Shown: positions 18,021 through 28,061 of the stretch, piece by piece | Position numbering within the stretch: position 1 is the stretch's first letter | How the letters are laid out: every line of letters begins with the position of its first letter | NCBI RefSeq assembly: GCF_000227665.2 | Contig: NZ_CP007030.1 | Location: 496,001-560,000 of the forward strand | Length of the DNA stretch: 64,000 nt | DNA from: Thiomicrospira aerophila AL3 | GTDB taxonomy: Bacteria; Pseudomonadota; Gammaproteobacteria; Thiomicrospirales; Thiomicrospiraceae | Direction of reading: 5' to 3' | The notes under the pieces: model-generated | What the model saw: the letters and a program-made list of their open reading frames with translations, nothing else | What the model was told of the DNA's origin: nothing | Databases searched by the model: none | Program-made: the position numbers and the translations under genes

Positions 18021-20825
18021 CTAGCCGGTATTGCGCATACCCGCTGCAATTGCGTTAATGCTGTTAAGAAGGGGTTTAAGCCAAACCTCTCGTTCTTGCT
18101 CAGTGACATTTTCGTCTTTGTAACGTTTTAGCAATACGATTTGGATATGATTAAGTGGATCCAAATAGGGGTTGCGGCGTTGTAAAGACAAGGCAATAGA
18201 TGGGGTTTCAGCCATCAAGTAAGGATTGCCGCTCACCGATAATGAATAGTCAACGGTGCGGGTATGTTCTTCAGCAATCATGTTATAGATGTGCATGGCT
18301 TGCGCTCGATCACTGGCAATTTCACAATATTCTTTACCGGTAATTAATTGCGTTTTGTACAACGCCATTTGAATGTTACTCAATAATGCGCGGAAAAATG
18401 GCCATTGGTTATACATATCTAGCAGGCCTGCTTGACCATGGCGTTTCGCCCATTCATCTAGCGCATAGCCTGTGCCAAACCAAGCCGGGAAGGTTAAGCG
18501 TGCTTGTGCCCAACCGAATACCCACGGAATGGCGCGTATTGATGATTTAGACAAGTTACCTTTTTTACGATGCGAAGGTCTTGAGCCAATATTCAGTAAC
18601 CCAATTTCATTAACTGGTGTAGCTTCATAAAACAGCTTAAAGAAACCTTCGGTATGATCGGTCAGTAGGCGGTAGGCCGACTCACCATCTTTGGCAAGTT
18701 GCTCCATGGTGTTTAGATGGGCCGGATTATCTTCTGCCACATCCGTAACCAAACAGAGTGATGCTTTCATTAGGCCAGTTACGCCCAAGGACAATTCATA
18801 GCTGGCTGTTTCAGAGTTGCTGTATTTGTATGACAATACTTCACCCTGCTCGGTAAATTTAATTTCACCGCGCACTGTCCCAGTCGGTTGTGACAAGATC
18901 GCCATATGGGTTGGACCGCCGCCGCGACCAATTGTGCCACCGCGGCCATGAAACAAACGACAGTCAATTTCAAACGCATCAGCCACTTTCATGATTTTTT
19001 GCTGCGCTTGATAAAGCGACCAAGCCGATGAAAGATTGCCGCCATCTTTGGCCGAATCAGAATAGCCCAACATGATTTCTTGTTGGTTGCCGCTGGCTTT
19101 TAATAACGCATGATAGGTTGCGTTGTTAAATAGGTTTTCGGTTACCGGAACGATGTGTTCTAAATCTTCAATGGTTTCAAACAGTGGGGTGATATGAATG
19201 TCACAATAGGGCTTGCCTGCGTTATAGCCTGCCAGGCCTGCTTGATGCGCTAAAAATAACACTTCCATGACATGACTGGCTTCATGAGTCATGGAGATGA
19301 CATAGTTATTAAAGGCTTTAGGGCTGATTTCTTTGCGCAGTTCGCGTAGCACATTAAAGACTTCGAGCACTTCCACGGTCATCGGCTTCAATGCCAGATG
19401 CTGGGTATCAATAATGGTAGCTGAAGCAACATGCTTAGCAAGCAGAGCTAATTTGTCGTTTTCGTCTAAGGCATTGTAGTCAATATCAAGATGACTCAAT
19501 AACTCGGCAACCGCCTCGGTATGCACAGTGGACTCTTGACGAATATCCAAGCGCATTAAATAAAAGCCAAAGGTTTCCACTAAGCGAATCAAGTCTTTTA
19601 AGGTGGCATTCGCTACACTATGATCCCCGTGATTACACAACGAATCATGGATTAAGTGTAAGTCAGCCAAAAACTCATCTTCTGAGCTATAAGCAAAGCG
19701 TGACGAAGACTGGGGTTGTTCATTGTTTAGTCGCGCTTCGATATAGGCCAAATTTTCTCTGATCCGACCACGCATCAAGTATAAGAAACGGCGATAGGGT
19801 TCATCTTTAAAGCGTTCTGCGCGTTTGTGAAAGACCTTTTCAAGCAAATCGGCATCGACAATCGTCGCACGATTGATCACGTCCTGGTGAATGTCACATA
19901 TGTGGCGTGAATGCGTCAGCATTGCGCTTAGTTCAAGCAAGCGTTTTTCATACTCATAAAGTACGGAGCGAGATTGAAGGTAAATCGCTTCACGAGTGGT
20001 TTGATGGGTAACAAACGGGTTGCCATCTCGATCGCCGCCAATCCATGAACCAAAAGATAGAAAAGGTGGAACTTGGTGGGCAATATCGGGATAGTGACGG
20101 CTAAGGGCTCGCTCAAGATAGCGGTAAACCTGAGGCACTGATTGGAATAAGGACTGACGGAAGTAGTAGATACCGTTGCGAATTTCATCACTTACCGTTG
20201 GTTTTGACTGGCGAACCTCGTCAGTTTTCCAGAGTACCTGAATTTGGTAACGCAGCTTATCAATAACGTCTTGTTTGGTATAGCTGTTATTGTGTGTTTC
20301 TGCTTCATTGAGACCGTCTAGCGTCACGAAAATACGACGCAGGTTTTCCATAACTGCGCGGCGCTTGGATTCGGTCGGGTGGGCAGTAAATACCGGAATG
20401 TATTTAATACGGCTTAATAGCTTTGATACGTCATCACTTGATAAACCGGCTTCTTTAAATTCACCGATCGTTTGCAGCATGGACCCCATCCAAAGTGGGC
20501 CATCAGATTTGAGCTGGCTTTGACGATCATGATATTGATGCTCTTCTTCGGCTAGGTTAGCCAAGCTAAAATAAATGTTGAAGGCTCGAATAATTAGAAT
20601 TAAGTTTTCGGGGGTTTGTTGTTCAATAAAATTAATCAGCGATTGGCGTAATTCGGGATCGTCTTGTTTGCGAAGTTGGATATAGCCACGACGGAGTTTT
20701 TCTACTGCATCGAGGGTAGCTCTACCTACTTGGCTTTCAATAACTTCACCAAGTAGTTGACCCAGCAGTTTAACGCGCGCGCGTAACTGTTTGTCATGAG
20801 ATTCAGTTTGGGCAGATACATTCAT
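18021..20825 (-). CDS. ppc: Phosphoenolpyruvate carboxylase
   Basis: Anaplerotic carboxylation of PEP to oxaloacetate, important in an autotroph with an incomplete or branched TCA cycle. Seen: catalytic histidine in FTAHPTES, GWIGGDRDGNPFVT, the LGYSDSAKDGG motif, FHGRGGTIGRGGGPT, SRPSHRK and a C-terminal tail ending AAGMRNTG, the usual RNTG allosteric end. 934 residues from ATG 20825, which has GGAAAA eight bases upstream. A GTG at 20855 is rejected because it coincides with the -10 element. Confidence 0.96.
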   Translation of the reverse strand: MNVSAQTESHDKQLRARVKLLGQLLGEVIESQVGRATLDAVEKLRRGYIQLRKQDDPELRQSLINFIEQQTPENLILIIRAFNIYFSLANLAEEEHQYHDRQSQLKSDGPLWMGSMLQTIGEFKEAGLSSDDVSKLLSRIKYIPVFTAHPTESKRRAVMENLRRIFVTLDGLNEAETHNNSYTKQDVIDKLRYQIQVLWKTDEVRQSKPTVSDEIRNGIYYFRQSLFQSVPQVYRYLERALSRHYPDIAHQVPPFLSFGSWIGGDRDGNPFVTHQTTREAIYLQSRSVLYEYEKRLLELSAMLTHSRHICDIHQDVINRATIVDADLLEKVFHKRAERFKDEPYRRFLYLMRGRIRENLAYIEARLNNEQPQSSSRFAYSSEDEFLADLHLIHDSLCNHGDHSVANATLKDLIRLVETFGFYLMRLDIRQESTVHTEAVAELLSHLDIDYNALDENDKLALLAKHVASATIIDTQHLALKPMTVEVLEVFNVLRELRKEISPKAFNNYVISMTHEASHVMEVLFLAHQAGLAGYNAGKPYCDIHITPLFETIEDLEHIVPVTENLFNNATYHALLKASGNQQEIMLGYSDSAKDGGNLSSAWSLYQAQQKIMKVADAFEIDCRLFHGRGGTIGRGGGPTHMAILSQPTGTVRGEIKFTEQGEVLSYKYSNSETASYELSLGVTGLMKASLCLVTDVAEDNPAHLNTMEQLAKDGESAYRLLTDHTEGFFKLFYEATPVNEIGLLNIGSRPSHRKKGNLSKSSIRAIPWVFGWAQARLTFPAWFGTGYALDEWAKRHGQAGLLDMYNQWPFFRALLSNIQMALYKTQLITGKEYCEIASDRAQAMHIYNMIAEEHTRTVDYSLSVSGNPYLMAETPSIALSLQRRNPYLDPLNHIQIVLLKRYKDENVTEQEREVWLKPLLNSINAIAAGMRNTG

Positions 20826-20854
20826 GTCAGTGCTTTTCCAAAAAAATTTGCACA

Positions 20855-20863
20855 ATTATAGCA
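20855..20863 (-). promoter_or_regulatory. Extended -10 promoter of ppc
   Basis: Minus-strand TGCTATAAT: a perfect -10 with the TGn extension. No good -35 lies 17 bases upstream, as expected for extended -10 promoters. Predicted start about 23 bases before the ATG. Confidence 0.5.
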
Positions 20864-20896
20864 GAATTAGTCTAGTGGCAGGGGGTTTAGTGAAGA

Positions 20897-20924
20897 GATT
20901 AGCGAGCGAAACGGCTCGCTAATC
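20897..20924. terminator. Strong hairpin between ppa and ppc
   Basis: Perfect 11-bp stem GATTAGCGAGC / GCTCGCTAATC with a six-base loop, 28 bases downstream of ppa. No T-run follows on either strand, so it may be a Rho-assisted terminator or an mRNA 3'-end stabiliser rather than an intrinsic terminator. Confidence 0.5.
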
Positions 20925-20952
20925 GGTGGCTATTGCTGTCTAGATGGAAGAC

Positions 20953-21477
20953 TTAGCCTTGGTAACGCGCGGCACCGGCTAGGATTTCAGCAAAAGCGCC
21001 TTCTGCATCTGTCCAGCCTTCAATTTTGACCCATTTACCGGGTTCTAGATCTTTGTAATGCTTAAAGAAATGTTCAATCTGCTCTTTTAGCAAGGGAATT
21101 TGTTCGACGGCAGTGATGTTTTTATAGATCGCGCTGAGCTTATCAACGGGAACAGCGATAACTTTGGCGTCTTCACCGCCATCATCGGTCATTTTTAACA
21201 TCCCAATTGGGCGACAACGAATCACGGAGCCCACTAATAGTGGGTGAGGGGTGACGACTAAAACATCGACTGGATCGCCATCATTGGCAAGGGTTTGGTT
21301 AATGTAACCATAGTTAGCAGGGTAGGCCATCGTGGCGCCTTGCAGACGGTCAACCCAAACAAGATCCGTGTCCTTGTCAACCTCGTATTTAATCGGTGGT
21401 GCGAAAGCAGGAATTTCAATAATTACATTAATATCATTTGGCAAGCTTTTGCCTGCTGGAACGGCTGCATAACCCAT
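20953..21477 (-). CDS. ppa: Inorganic pyrophosphatase (family I)
   Basis: Soluble pyrophosphatase that drives biosynthetic reactions. Seen: signature [12 protein letters not shown] with metal-binding aspartates, [10 protein letters not shown]-like AYPANYGYI, and the [10 protein letters not shown] segment. Start: ATG at 21477 (MGYAAVPAG) with AAGGA upstream gives 174 residues, near the E. coli length. The frame runs upstream to 21519, but that extension crosses the fbp terminator hairpin. Confidence 0.96.
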   Translation of the reverse strand: MGYAAVPAGKSLPNDINVIIEIPAFAPPIKYEVDKDTDLVWVDRLQGATMAYPANYGYINQTLANDGDPVDVLVVTPHPLLVGSVIRCRPIGMLKMTDDGGEDAKVIAVPVDKLSAIYKNITAVEQIPLLKEQIEHFFKHYKDLEPGKWVKIEGWTDAEGAFAEILAGAARYQG

Positions 21478-21504
21478 GTCATGTCCTTTAAATTGTGTAG
21501 GTTT

Positions 21505-21534
21505 GTAAAACAACACCACCCGCTGGGCGGGTGG
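21505..21534 (-). terminator. Terminator of fbp
   Basis: Minus-strand hairpin CCACCCGC-CCA-GCGGGTGG (21516-21534) followed by a T-rich stretch (TGTTGTTTTA). Lies 39 bases after the fbp stop and immediately upstream of ppa. Confidence 0.7.
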
Positions 21535-21572
21535 TAAGAATCTTGATGCTTGATATAGCTAGACAAAAAAGC

Positions 21573-22547
21573 TTAGTCTTTTAAATAACCCATGGCTTTT
21601 TCAACTTCATTTTTTGAACCAAGCATAACGGGGCAGCGCTGATGAATGCCCTCTGGTGTCACGTCCATAATATGCTCACGACCCGTTGTTGATAAGCCAC
21701 CTGCTTGCTCAACGATCATGCTCATTGGGTTGCCTTCATACATTAGGCGTAATTTACCCGGTTTGTTTGGCTCGCGGTTATCCCATGGATACATGAAAAT
21801 ACCGCCACGCACTAGAATACGGTGTACCTCAGCAACCATTGAGGCTACCCAGCGCATGTTATAGCGTTTGGCTAGTGGGCCGGTTTCGCCAGCTAAGCAA
21901 TCATTGATGTAGCTTTTCATGCCGTCTTCCCAGAAGCGCTGGTTAGACATGTTGATCGCAAATTCTTTGGTATCTGCTGGGATTTTAACCTGCTCGCGCG
22001 TCAATACAAATTCACCAATATGGCGGTCAAGCGTAAAGAAGTTCACGCCTTTACCTGTAGTAAGGACTAGGATTGCTGAAGGGCCATAAAGCACATAGCC
22101 TGCAGCTACTTGCTTGCGTCCATTTTGTAAGTAAATGGTCTGATCATCGCCTTGACGGCTATCATCTGGTGCTTCAAGAATAGAGAAGATGGTGCCCACT
22201 GATAGGTTAACATCAATATTTGACGAGCCATCTAATGGGTCAAACAAGACTAAGTATTTACCTGACTCTGTACCCGCTACAGTATAGTCTTCTTCTTCTG
22301 AGGCGATCCCTTTAACGCAGTTGTCTTCAACTAGGATTTTTTTGAGCAGGTCATTAGAAACGACATCCAAAAGTTTTTGCGTTTCACCTTGAACGTTTTC
22401 TGTGACGCTCGAACCTAAAATACCGGCTAGATCGCCTTGGCCCAGTTTATGGGAAATCTCTTTACAGGCAATCATAATATGGCTAATAACTTGTTTCAGT
22501 TCGCTATTGACGCCATCACGTTTCAAAATTTCATGCAATCTAATCAT
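21573..22547 (-). CDS. fbp: Fructose-1,6-bisphosphatase class I
   Basis: Gluconeogenic and Calvin-cycle phosphatase. Seen: metal-binding [15 protein letters not shown], the SVGTIFSI block, [24 protein letters not shown] and [12 protein letters not shown]. 324 residues, all catalytic residues apparently present. If the organism fixes carbon by the Calvin cycle this enzyme would also serve there (inference). Confidence 0.97.
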   Translation of the reverse strand: MIRLHEILKRDGVNSELKQVISHIMIACKEISHKLGQGDLAGILGSSVTENVQGETQKLLDVVSNDLLKKILVEDNCVKGIASEEEDYTVAGTESGKYLVLFDPLDGSSNIDVNLSVGTIFSILEAPDDSRQGDDQTIYLQNGRKQVAAGYVLYGPSAILVLTTGKGVNFFTLDRHIGEFVLTREQVKIPADTKEFAINMSNQRFWEDGMKSYINDCLAGETGPLAKRYNMRWVASMVAEVHRILVRGGIFMYPWDNREPNKPGKLRLMYEGNPMSMIVEQAGGLSTTGREHIMDVTPEGIHQRCPVMLGSKNEVEKAMGYLKD

Positions 22548-22628
22548 GGATTAACTCTCAGTTGGTTTAAAAAAATTCAGTAAATTCTAACCTTTTCGGT
22601 TAAAAAAACAAGTTTTTTGCAAGATTAG

Positions 22629-24173
22629 CTAGGGTTGTTCAGTGGCTTGGGTTGAAGGATCAGGTCGAGGCGTGCGAGTGATTCTTCGCTCTTCTATTAA
22701 ACTGAGGGTGGTGCTGAAGGTGGTTTGATGGCGTTGCACACTGAGCACGTAGTTAACTGTTTCATGGCCTATTCGTCGGCGTGCAATTTGTTCAACGTTA
22801 TAAAACCATACGTAAGGGTTTAGACCTTCGCGCTCAGCTTCTCGTTGCAGTTGTCTAATCCTAGTTTGCCCAGCGTTGTAGGCCGCAAGAGCAAAGTTTA
22901 AGCTTTCTTCTGGCGTGTAATCCGGTCCGGTAAAAACTTGATGTTTAAGATAAGCTAAATATTTCGTGCCGGCGTGAATGTTTTGCTCGAGTTCATCGAT
23001 AGCTGGAATATCAATTTGTGGTGCGGCTGCGGTGCTGGGTAGAATTTGCATGATCCCTACCGCACCCCGTCCGCTAATTAAGTTGTTGCGAAAACGCGAC
23101 TCTTGAAAGGCAACGGCTGCAACAAGTAACCAATCTAAATTATAAAAATCGCCATAAAGCTCAAAGTAAGGGCGTAATTGATTAAGTTGATCGAAGCTTT
23201 CTGCTGTGAGTCCGGCTTCTTGTAGCCAGCGATTTTCGTTAAAGTATTTATTAAAAAGTAAGTTGCTTAAATAGCGCCCAGGCTTGGCTTGATGTTCAAT
23301 AAAGTTATTTAGGGAGGCCAGTAACTCTGGGTTGTTGTTTCTTACCGCCCAAGCCAGTTGGCCTTCGTGATGAAATCGAAAATCAGGGTAGAGTAAAAGG
23401 TTGTCGAGTACTGGCCACCAAGCTCTAGCAATATGGTCGTCGGTGATCGTAAAGTCAATAATGCCCGCATTAACTAGCTCCAATACATCTTCAGCATCGA
23501 GTGTGCTAGGTGCTTGAATAATTTCGATGGGTTGAAGGCCTAACTGGCCTAAAAATTGATTAGCTAGCATCAGGTTAACTAAATAGCTGCTGTGTGCAAC
23601 TACCATAATTTTTTGCCCGGCTAAGTCCTCTAATTTTGATACGGGAGTAGCTTGTTGGTGGCTGACCAAGATTTCGTTGACGCCTGTAATGTAAGGCTGG
23701 GTAAATAGGGCAAGATTTTTGCGCGTCTCGGTAACCGTCAGCCCTGCCGCAATAATATCGCCGCGGCCGGCATTGAGTGCGTCAAATAATTGGTCAAAAG
23801 GGGTCGGGATAAACACTAGGTGGGTTTGATAGCGTTGCTGCAGTGGGCCACGATTTAAACTTTGTTCATAAGCGCGCAGGAATTCATATTCTAAGCCGAG
23901 GCTACCATGTTCAGCCATAAAGTAATGCGTGCGGTTATAGCTTATTAATACTCTAATAAGGCGTCGTTCTCGCATTTCCTCCAAGTCGCCAAAAAAAGGT
24001 TGCATCAGTCTATCGTGGTAGGATTGAAAGAGCGTTTGCTGGGGAGGTGTTGCCGCATTTAATGGTGGGCCAATTGTGACATAAAGACCGAGTATGATTA
24101 TGATAAGGCTAATACGGGCGCGTGTTATGAACGCCTGGCATGCGCGATAAGTTTCTGTAAGCCCATCTCTCAT
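22629..24173 (-). CDS. mltF: Membrane-bound lytic murein transglycosylase F
   Basis: Periplasmic peptidoglycan-cleaving enzyme with an N-terminal solute-binding-like regulatory domain and a C-terminal SLT domain. Seen: hydrophobic N-terminal segment ISLIIIILGLYVTIG, SBP_bac_3 region with LGLEYEFLRAYEQ and GDIIAAGLTVTETR, then SLT motifs ESRFRN (catalytic Glu), GAVGIMQILPSTA and ALAAYNAG. Start uncertain: ATG at 24173, 24197 and 24227 are all in frame and none has a good ribosome site. 24173 gives the most compact export signal. Confidence 0.9.
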   Translation of the reverse strand: MRDGLTETYRACQAFITRARISLIIIILGLYVTIGPPLNAATPPQQTLFQSYHDRLMQPFFGDLEEMRERRLIRVLISYNRTHYFMAEHGSLGLEYEFLRAYEQSLNRGPLQQRYQTHLVFIPTPFDQLFDALNAGRGDIIAAGLTVTETRKNLALFTQPYITGVNEILVSHQQATPVSKLEDLAGQKIMVVAHSSYLVNLMLANQFLGQLGLQPIEIIQAPSTLDAEDVLELVNAGIIDFTITDDHIARAWWPVLDNLLLYPDFRFHHEGQLAWAVRNNNPELLASLNNFIEHQAKPGRYLSNLLFNKYFNENRWLQEAGLTAESFDQLNQLRPYFELYGDFYNLDWLLVAAVAFQESRFRNNLISGRGAVGIMQILPSTAAAPQIDIPAIDELEQNIHAGTKYLAYLKHQVFTGPDYTPEESLNFALAAYNAGQTRIRQLQREAEREGLNPYVWFYNVEQIARRRIGHETVNYVLSVQRHQTTFSTTLSLIEERRITRTPRPDPSTQATEQP

Positions 24174-24258
24174 AGTGGTAAAGTTACCCTTTAACATAAT
24201 TTTGATTTTAGAGCCTTGATAGACCATTAGCTAGTAATTTTTTTGTGAGGCAGTGCGG

Positions 24259-25647
24259 ATGAAAACAACTCAACAGGTAAAACGGGTCAAATTTGCAATT
24301 ATTGGCGCCGGCTCGGCCGGTTTAACCGCTTGGTCTGAGATCAAAAAACAAACGGATGATTATGTGCTGATTGATTCGGGGCCACTGGGCACGACCTGTG
24401 CGCGCGTAGGCTGTATGCCTTCAAAGGCGTTGATTCATATTGCTGAGCATTACCAGGCCTGGCAAGGTGCTGCAGCGTTGGGGATAGAATTGCCTGCACA
24501 GCCTATTCTGCATGATGACCAGGTGCTCAAACGCGTGCGGCGTTTTCGCGATAGATTTACGTCTGGCTTGATAGCGAACACCACAGATAAATTATCAGAG
24601 CAGCATTTTATCAGCGGACGAGCCGTGGTCTATCCAAATGGTGAGATCCATGTTGATGATCATGTTATTGTTGCCGAGCGGATTATTGTGGCGGTGGGCT
24701 CGAAGCCGATAGTGCCAGATGGATGGTCAGCGAATTTGGGTGACCTGGCGCTGACTAGTGATACTATTTTTGAACTCGAAACCTTGCCAAAACGCTTGGC
24801 TGTGATTGGTTTAGGGGTAATTGGCTTAGAGTTGGGCCAGGCGCTAGCCTATTTAGGTGTCGAGGTAATGGGTTTTGATGCTCAAGGTCAAGTCGGCGGT
24901 TTACAAGATCCATTTTGTAATGAATTTATGCTCGAACACGTTGCAAAAACCTTTCCGGTTCAAATAAATCAACAGGTTGTGCCGCTGCGCGTGCAAAATC
25001 AGGTTAAAATAACTTACCAAGGTGGTGAATGGTTAGGTGACAAGGTGTTATTAACCCTTGGCAGACGACCTAATTCAGACTGGCGCTCTGAGGCTTTGCA
25101 AAATTTAACTGTTGATCCAGTCACCTTGCAATTGGGTGATTTGCCCATTTTTGTTGCCGGCGATGCCAGTGGTTTTCATGGAATTTTGCATGAAGCTAAT
25201 AGAGAAGGCAAAACCGCCGCGCAAAATGCTATACACTACCCGGTGTTAACGGGCAGTAAGCCGTTAACCCCAACGGCCATTGTGTTTAGTGATCCTCAGC
25301 TCTGTCGAGTGGGGGTTTCGTTTAATGAGCTTGACCCGCGTGAAATAATAATTGGGTCGTTCGATTTAAATTGTAACAATGGCCGTGCTATAGTGATGGA
25401 CCAAGATTATGGCCGAATTCGCTTGTATGCAGATCGAACCAGCGGGCGTTTACTGGGCGGGGAATTAGCGATGCCTAGTGCCGAACATCTTGGTCATTTA
25501 TTAGCTTGGTCTGTGCAAACGGGCCTAACGCTAAATGAAATGTCAGCCATGCCTTTTTATCATCCAGTTTTGGAAGAAGCTGTGCAGAATGTCATAGACA
25601 CGATGCTGGATGAATTTAATGCTGAGCAAGGTTTGACGAAAAATTAA
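24259..25647 (+). CDS. FAD-dependent pyridine nucleotide-disulfide oxidoreductase (dihydrolipoamide dehydrogenase-like)
   Basis: Flavoprotein disulfide reductase of 462 residues. Seen: FAD motif IIGAGSAGLTAW, redox-active CxxxxC in TTCARVGCMPSK, NAD-binding VIGLGVIGLELGQAL, FVAGDASG, and the C-terminal catalytic HPVLEE. The residues preceding the redox disulfide (GTTCARVGC) differ from classical Lpd (GGTCLNVGC), so the true substrate may not be lipoamide. ATG 24259 has GAGG eight bases upstream; a GTG at 24253 is too close. No 2-oxoacid dehydrogenase genes are adjacent. Confidence 0.85.
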   Translation: MKTTQQVKRVKFAIIGAGSAGLTAWSEIKKQTDDYVLIDSGPLGTTCARVGCMPSKALIHIAEHYQAWQGAAALGIELPAQPILHDDQVLKRVRRFRDRFTSGLIANTTDKLSEQHFISGRAVVYPNGEIHVDDHVIVAERIIVAVGSKPIVPDGWSANLGDLALTSDTIFELETLPKRLAVIGLGVIGLELGQALAYLGVEVMGFDAQGQVGGLQDPFCNEFMLEHVAKTFPVQINQQVVPLRVQNQVKITYQGGEWLGDKVLLTLGRRPNSDWRSEALQNLTVDPVTLQLGDLPIFVAGDASGFHGILHEANREGKTAAQNAIHYPVLTGSKPLTPTAIVFSDPQLCRVGVSFNELDPREIIIGSFDLNCNNGRAIVMDQDYGRIRLYADRTSGRLLGGELAMPSAEHLGHLLAWSVQTGLTLNEMSAMPFYHPVLEEAVQNVIDTMLDEFNAEQGLTKN

Positions 25648-25648
25648 T

Positions 25649-25689
25649 TGGGTTTGGGATGGCAGATAAGATTAAGTCATCCCAACCCA
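25649..25689 (+). other. Hairpin between the oxidoreductase gene and rnr
   Basis: TGGGTTTGGGATG (25649-25661) pairs with CATCCCAACCCA (25678-25689), twelve pairs and one bulge, with a 16-base loop. No T-run follows. It sits 24 bases before the rnr GTG, so it could be a weak terminator or part of the rnr leader. Confidence 0.45.
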
Positions 25690-25712
25690 CCTACTAAGTA
25701 AGATGGAATCGA

Positions 25713-28061
25713 GTGACTGAACAAACTACTACACCTGTTATAGACCCCTTTGCTGATCGTGAAGCGGAAAAATACGACAACCCTATCCCGAGTCGGGAAT
25801 TTATTTTAGAACACCTAGCCGAACTACAACAGCCCATGCGTTTGGGGCCGCTTGCTCAAAGCTTGGGCATAGATGAGGAAGATGAAGAACGTTTTGAAGC
25901 TTTGTCGCGCCGTCTAAAAGCGATGTTGCGGGATGGTCAATTAATTAAAAACCGTCGTGGTGCCTTTGGCTTAATCCAGAAAATGGATTTGATTAAGGGG
26001 ATTGTTACAGGCCACCCGGATGGGTTTGGCTTTGTCGCCAGCGAGCAAGTTGAGCGGGATTTATTACTCTCTGCACATGAAATGCACAAGGTTTTACATG
26101 GCGATGAGGTTATCGTATCGATTGTGGGCGAAGATCGTCGCGGACGACAAGAAGCTGCTATTGTTGAAGTAACGCGTCGTGCTAACGAAGAGCTGGTTGG
26201 GCGTATTCACATTGAGCAAAACCTAGCATGGGTTCACCCCAACAATAATCGTATTACCCAAGATGTGTTTATCCCCGCCGACGGTTTATTAAATGCGCAG
26301 GAAGGGCAAATCGTGCGCGTAGCGATTGTTATGCATCCGTCACAGCGTCATGGCCCAGTGGGCAAGGTGGTGGAAGTGCTCGGTGACTACATGGCACCTG
26401 GCATGGAAATCGATACGGCGATTCAAACTTTTAATATTCCTAATAAATGGTCAGAAGAATTATTGGCGGAGTTAGCCGCCATTCCGTCAGTGTTGACCGA
26501 GCAGGATTATGCCGATCGTAAGGATTTGCGTAGTCTGCCATTGGTGACTATTGATGGTGAAGACTCCAAAGATTTTGACGATGCGGTCTTTGCCAAGCGC
26601 CGTAAAAATGGCTGGCGCCTAGTCGTAGCGATTGCCGATGTCTCTCACTATGTTAAGCCAGGTTCTGAACTGGATAAAGAAGCCTATGAGCGTGGCAATT
26701 CGGTATATTTCCCCCAACGGGTTATTCCGATGTTGCCAGAAAAGTTATCCAATGATCTTTGTTCACTTAATCCGAATGTGGACCGCGTTTGTATGGTGTG
26801 CGATATGTCCATCACTGAAGACGGTCAGTTAGAACGCAGCCAGTTCTATCAAGCGGTGATGAACTCCAAAGCGCGTTTAACCTATAACCAAGTCCATCAA
26901 ATGGTCACGGATTCAAGTTCAGCTTTTAGAGCCGAATTTGCTGAGGTCGTTGATGCAGTTGATCAACTCTATGAGCTTTATCATATTTTGCATGCGGCAC
27001 GAGCTGAGCGTGGTGCGCTAGAATTTGATACGGTGGAAACGCGAATAGTGTTTGATGGTGAGCGTAAAATCGATAAGATCATTCCTGTCGTTCGTAACGA
27101 TGCGCATCGTTTGATTGAAGAATGTATGCTGATGGCCAACGTGGCTGCAGCACGCTATTTAAAGTGGCACAAGCTGCCGATTGTCTATCGTGTTCATGAG
27201 CCACCTAAAGAAGAAAAATTGACCAAGCTGCGTGGTTTCTTAAAGGACTTTGGTTTAAGTTTAGAAGGGGGTGATGAGCCAAGTGCACAGGACTTTGATC
27301 AGGTCTTACAAGCGGCACAAGGCATGCCATCTGAGCATTTAATTAAAACAATCATGTTGCGTAGTATGAATCAAGCAGTGTATCAGCCGGATAACAAAGG
27401 CCATTTCGGCTTGAACTTTGAACACTATGCGCATTTCACATCGCCGATCCGTCGTTATCCAGATTTGTTGATTCATCGTGCCATTCGCCAGGCCTGGTTA
27501 AAGCAAGGGGCACAAGGCTTTGCCTATAATGAAGAAGATATGACTCGAATGGGGCGTCATTGCTCTGATACCGAACGTCGTGCCGATGAAGCAACGCGTG
27601 ATGCCGTGACATTCCTGAAGTGTGAGTTCTTGTCGCATCGTTTAGGTGAAGAATATGATGCCGTGATCAGTTCAGTAACTAACTTCGGCATGTTTGTTGA
27701 GCTAGACCCGCTTTATATTGAAGGTTTAGTCCATGTCACTGAATTAGGTGAGGATTACTTCCATTTTGATGCAGTACGTCATTGTCTAAAAGGCGAGCGT
27801 ACGGGTAAGGTTTATCGTATTGGTGACCGTGTCAAAGTACAGGTAGCTCAGGTTGTCCTAGATACCCGTAAGATTGATTTGCGACTAATTAACAAACCTG
27901 CTGATGAAGTGCTCGTTGTTGAAAACGACAGTGATGATTTTGACAACCCAGTTTCAGAGCAAGAAGGCGAGGGCGAGGCGAAGAAAAAGCGCCGTTCACG
28001 TTCGCGCTCTCGCCCAAATAATCGCAAACGTCGTACTCGATCCAAGGCTAAGAATGACTGA
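25713..28061 (+). CDS. rnr: Ribonuclease R
   Basis: Processive 3'-5' exoribonuclease of the RNB family that degrades structured RNA. Seen: N-terminal winged helix and cold-shock domains, RNB catalytic motif DGEDSKDFDDAVFA, YVHFTSPIRRYPDL-like HFTSPIRRYPDLLIHR, S1 domain (VTNFGMFVELD), and a lysine/arginine-rich tail ending RKRRTRSKAKND. 782 residues. GTG start at 25713: the ATG ten bases earlier is out of frame and closes quickly. Overlaps rlmB by 8 bases. Confidence 0.95.
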   Translation: MTEQTTTPVIDPFADREAEKYDNPIPSREFILEHLAELQQPMRLGPLAQSLGIDEEDEERFEALSRRLKAMLRDGQLIKNRRGAFGLIQKMDLIKGIVTGHPDGFGFVASEQVERDLLLSAHEMHKVLHGDEVIVSIVGEDRRGRQEAAIVEVTRRANEELVGRIHIEQNLAWVHPNNNRITQDVFIPADGLLNAQEGQIVRVAIVMHPSQRHGPVGKVVEVLGDYMAPGMEIDTAIQTFNIPNKWSEELLAELAAIPSVLTEQDYADRKDLRSLPLVTIDGEDSKDFDDAVFAKRRKNGWRLVVAIADVSHYVKPGSELDKEAYERGNSVYFPQRVIPMLPEKLSNDLCSLNPNVDRVCMVCDMSITEDGQLERSQFYQAVMNSKARLTYNQVHQMVTDSSSAFRAEFAEVVDAVDQLYELYHILHAARAERGALEFDTVETRIVFDGERKIDKIIPVVRNDAHRLIEECMLMANVAAARYLKWHKLPIVYRVHEPPKEEKLTKLRGFLKDFGLSLEGGDEPSAQDFDQVLQAAQGMPSEHLIKTIMLRSMNQAVYQPDNKGHFGLNFEHYAHFTSPIRRYPDLLIHRAIRQAWLKQGAQGFAYNEEDMTRMGRHCSDTERRADEATRDAVTFLKCEFLSHRLGEEYDAVISSVTNFGMFVELDPLYIEGLVHVTELGEDYFHFDAVRHCLKGERTGKVYRIGDRVKVQVAQVVLDTRKIDLRLINKPADEVLVVENDSDDFDNPVSEQEGEGEAKKKRRSRSRSRPNNRKRRTRSKAKND

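Noticed and set aside
20825-20855. GTG start for PPC ten residues upstream
   Set aside because: It coincides with the extended -10 element and lacks a ribosome site, whereas ATG 20825 has one.
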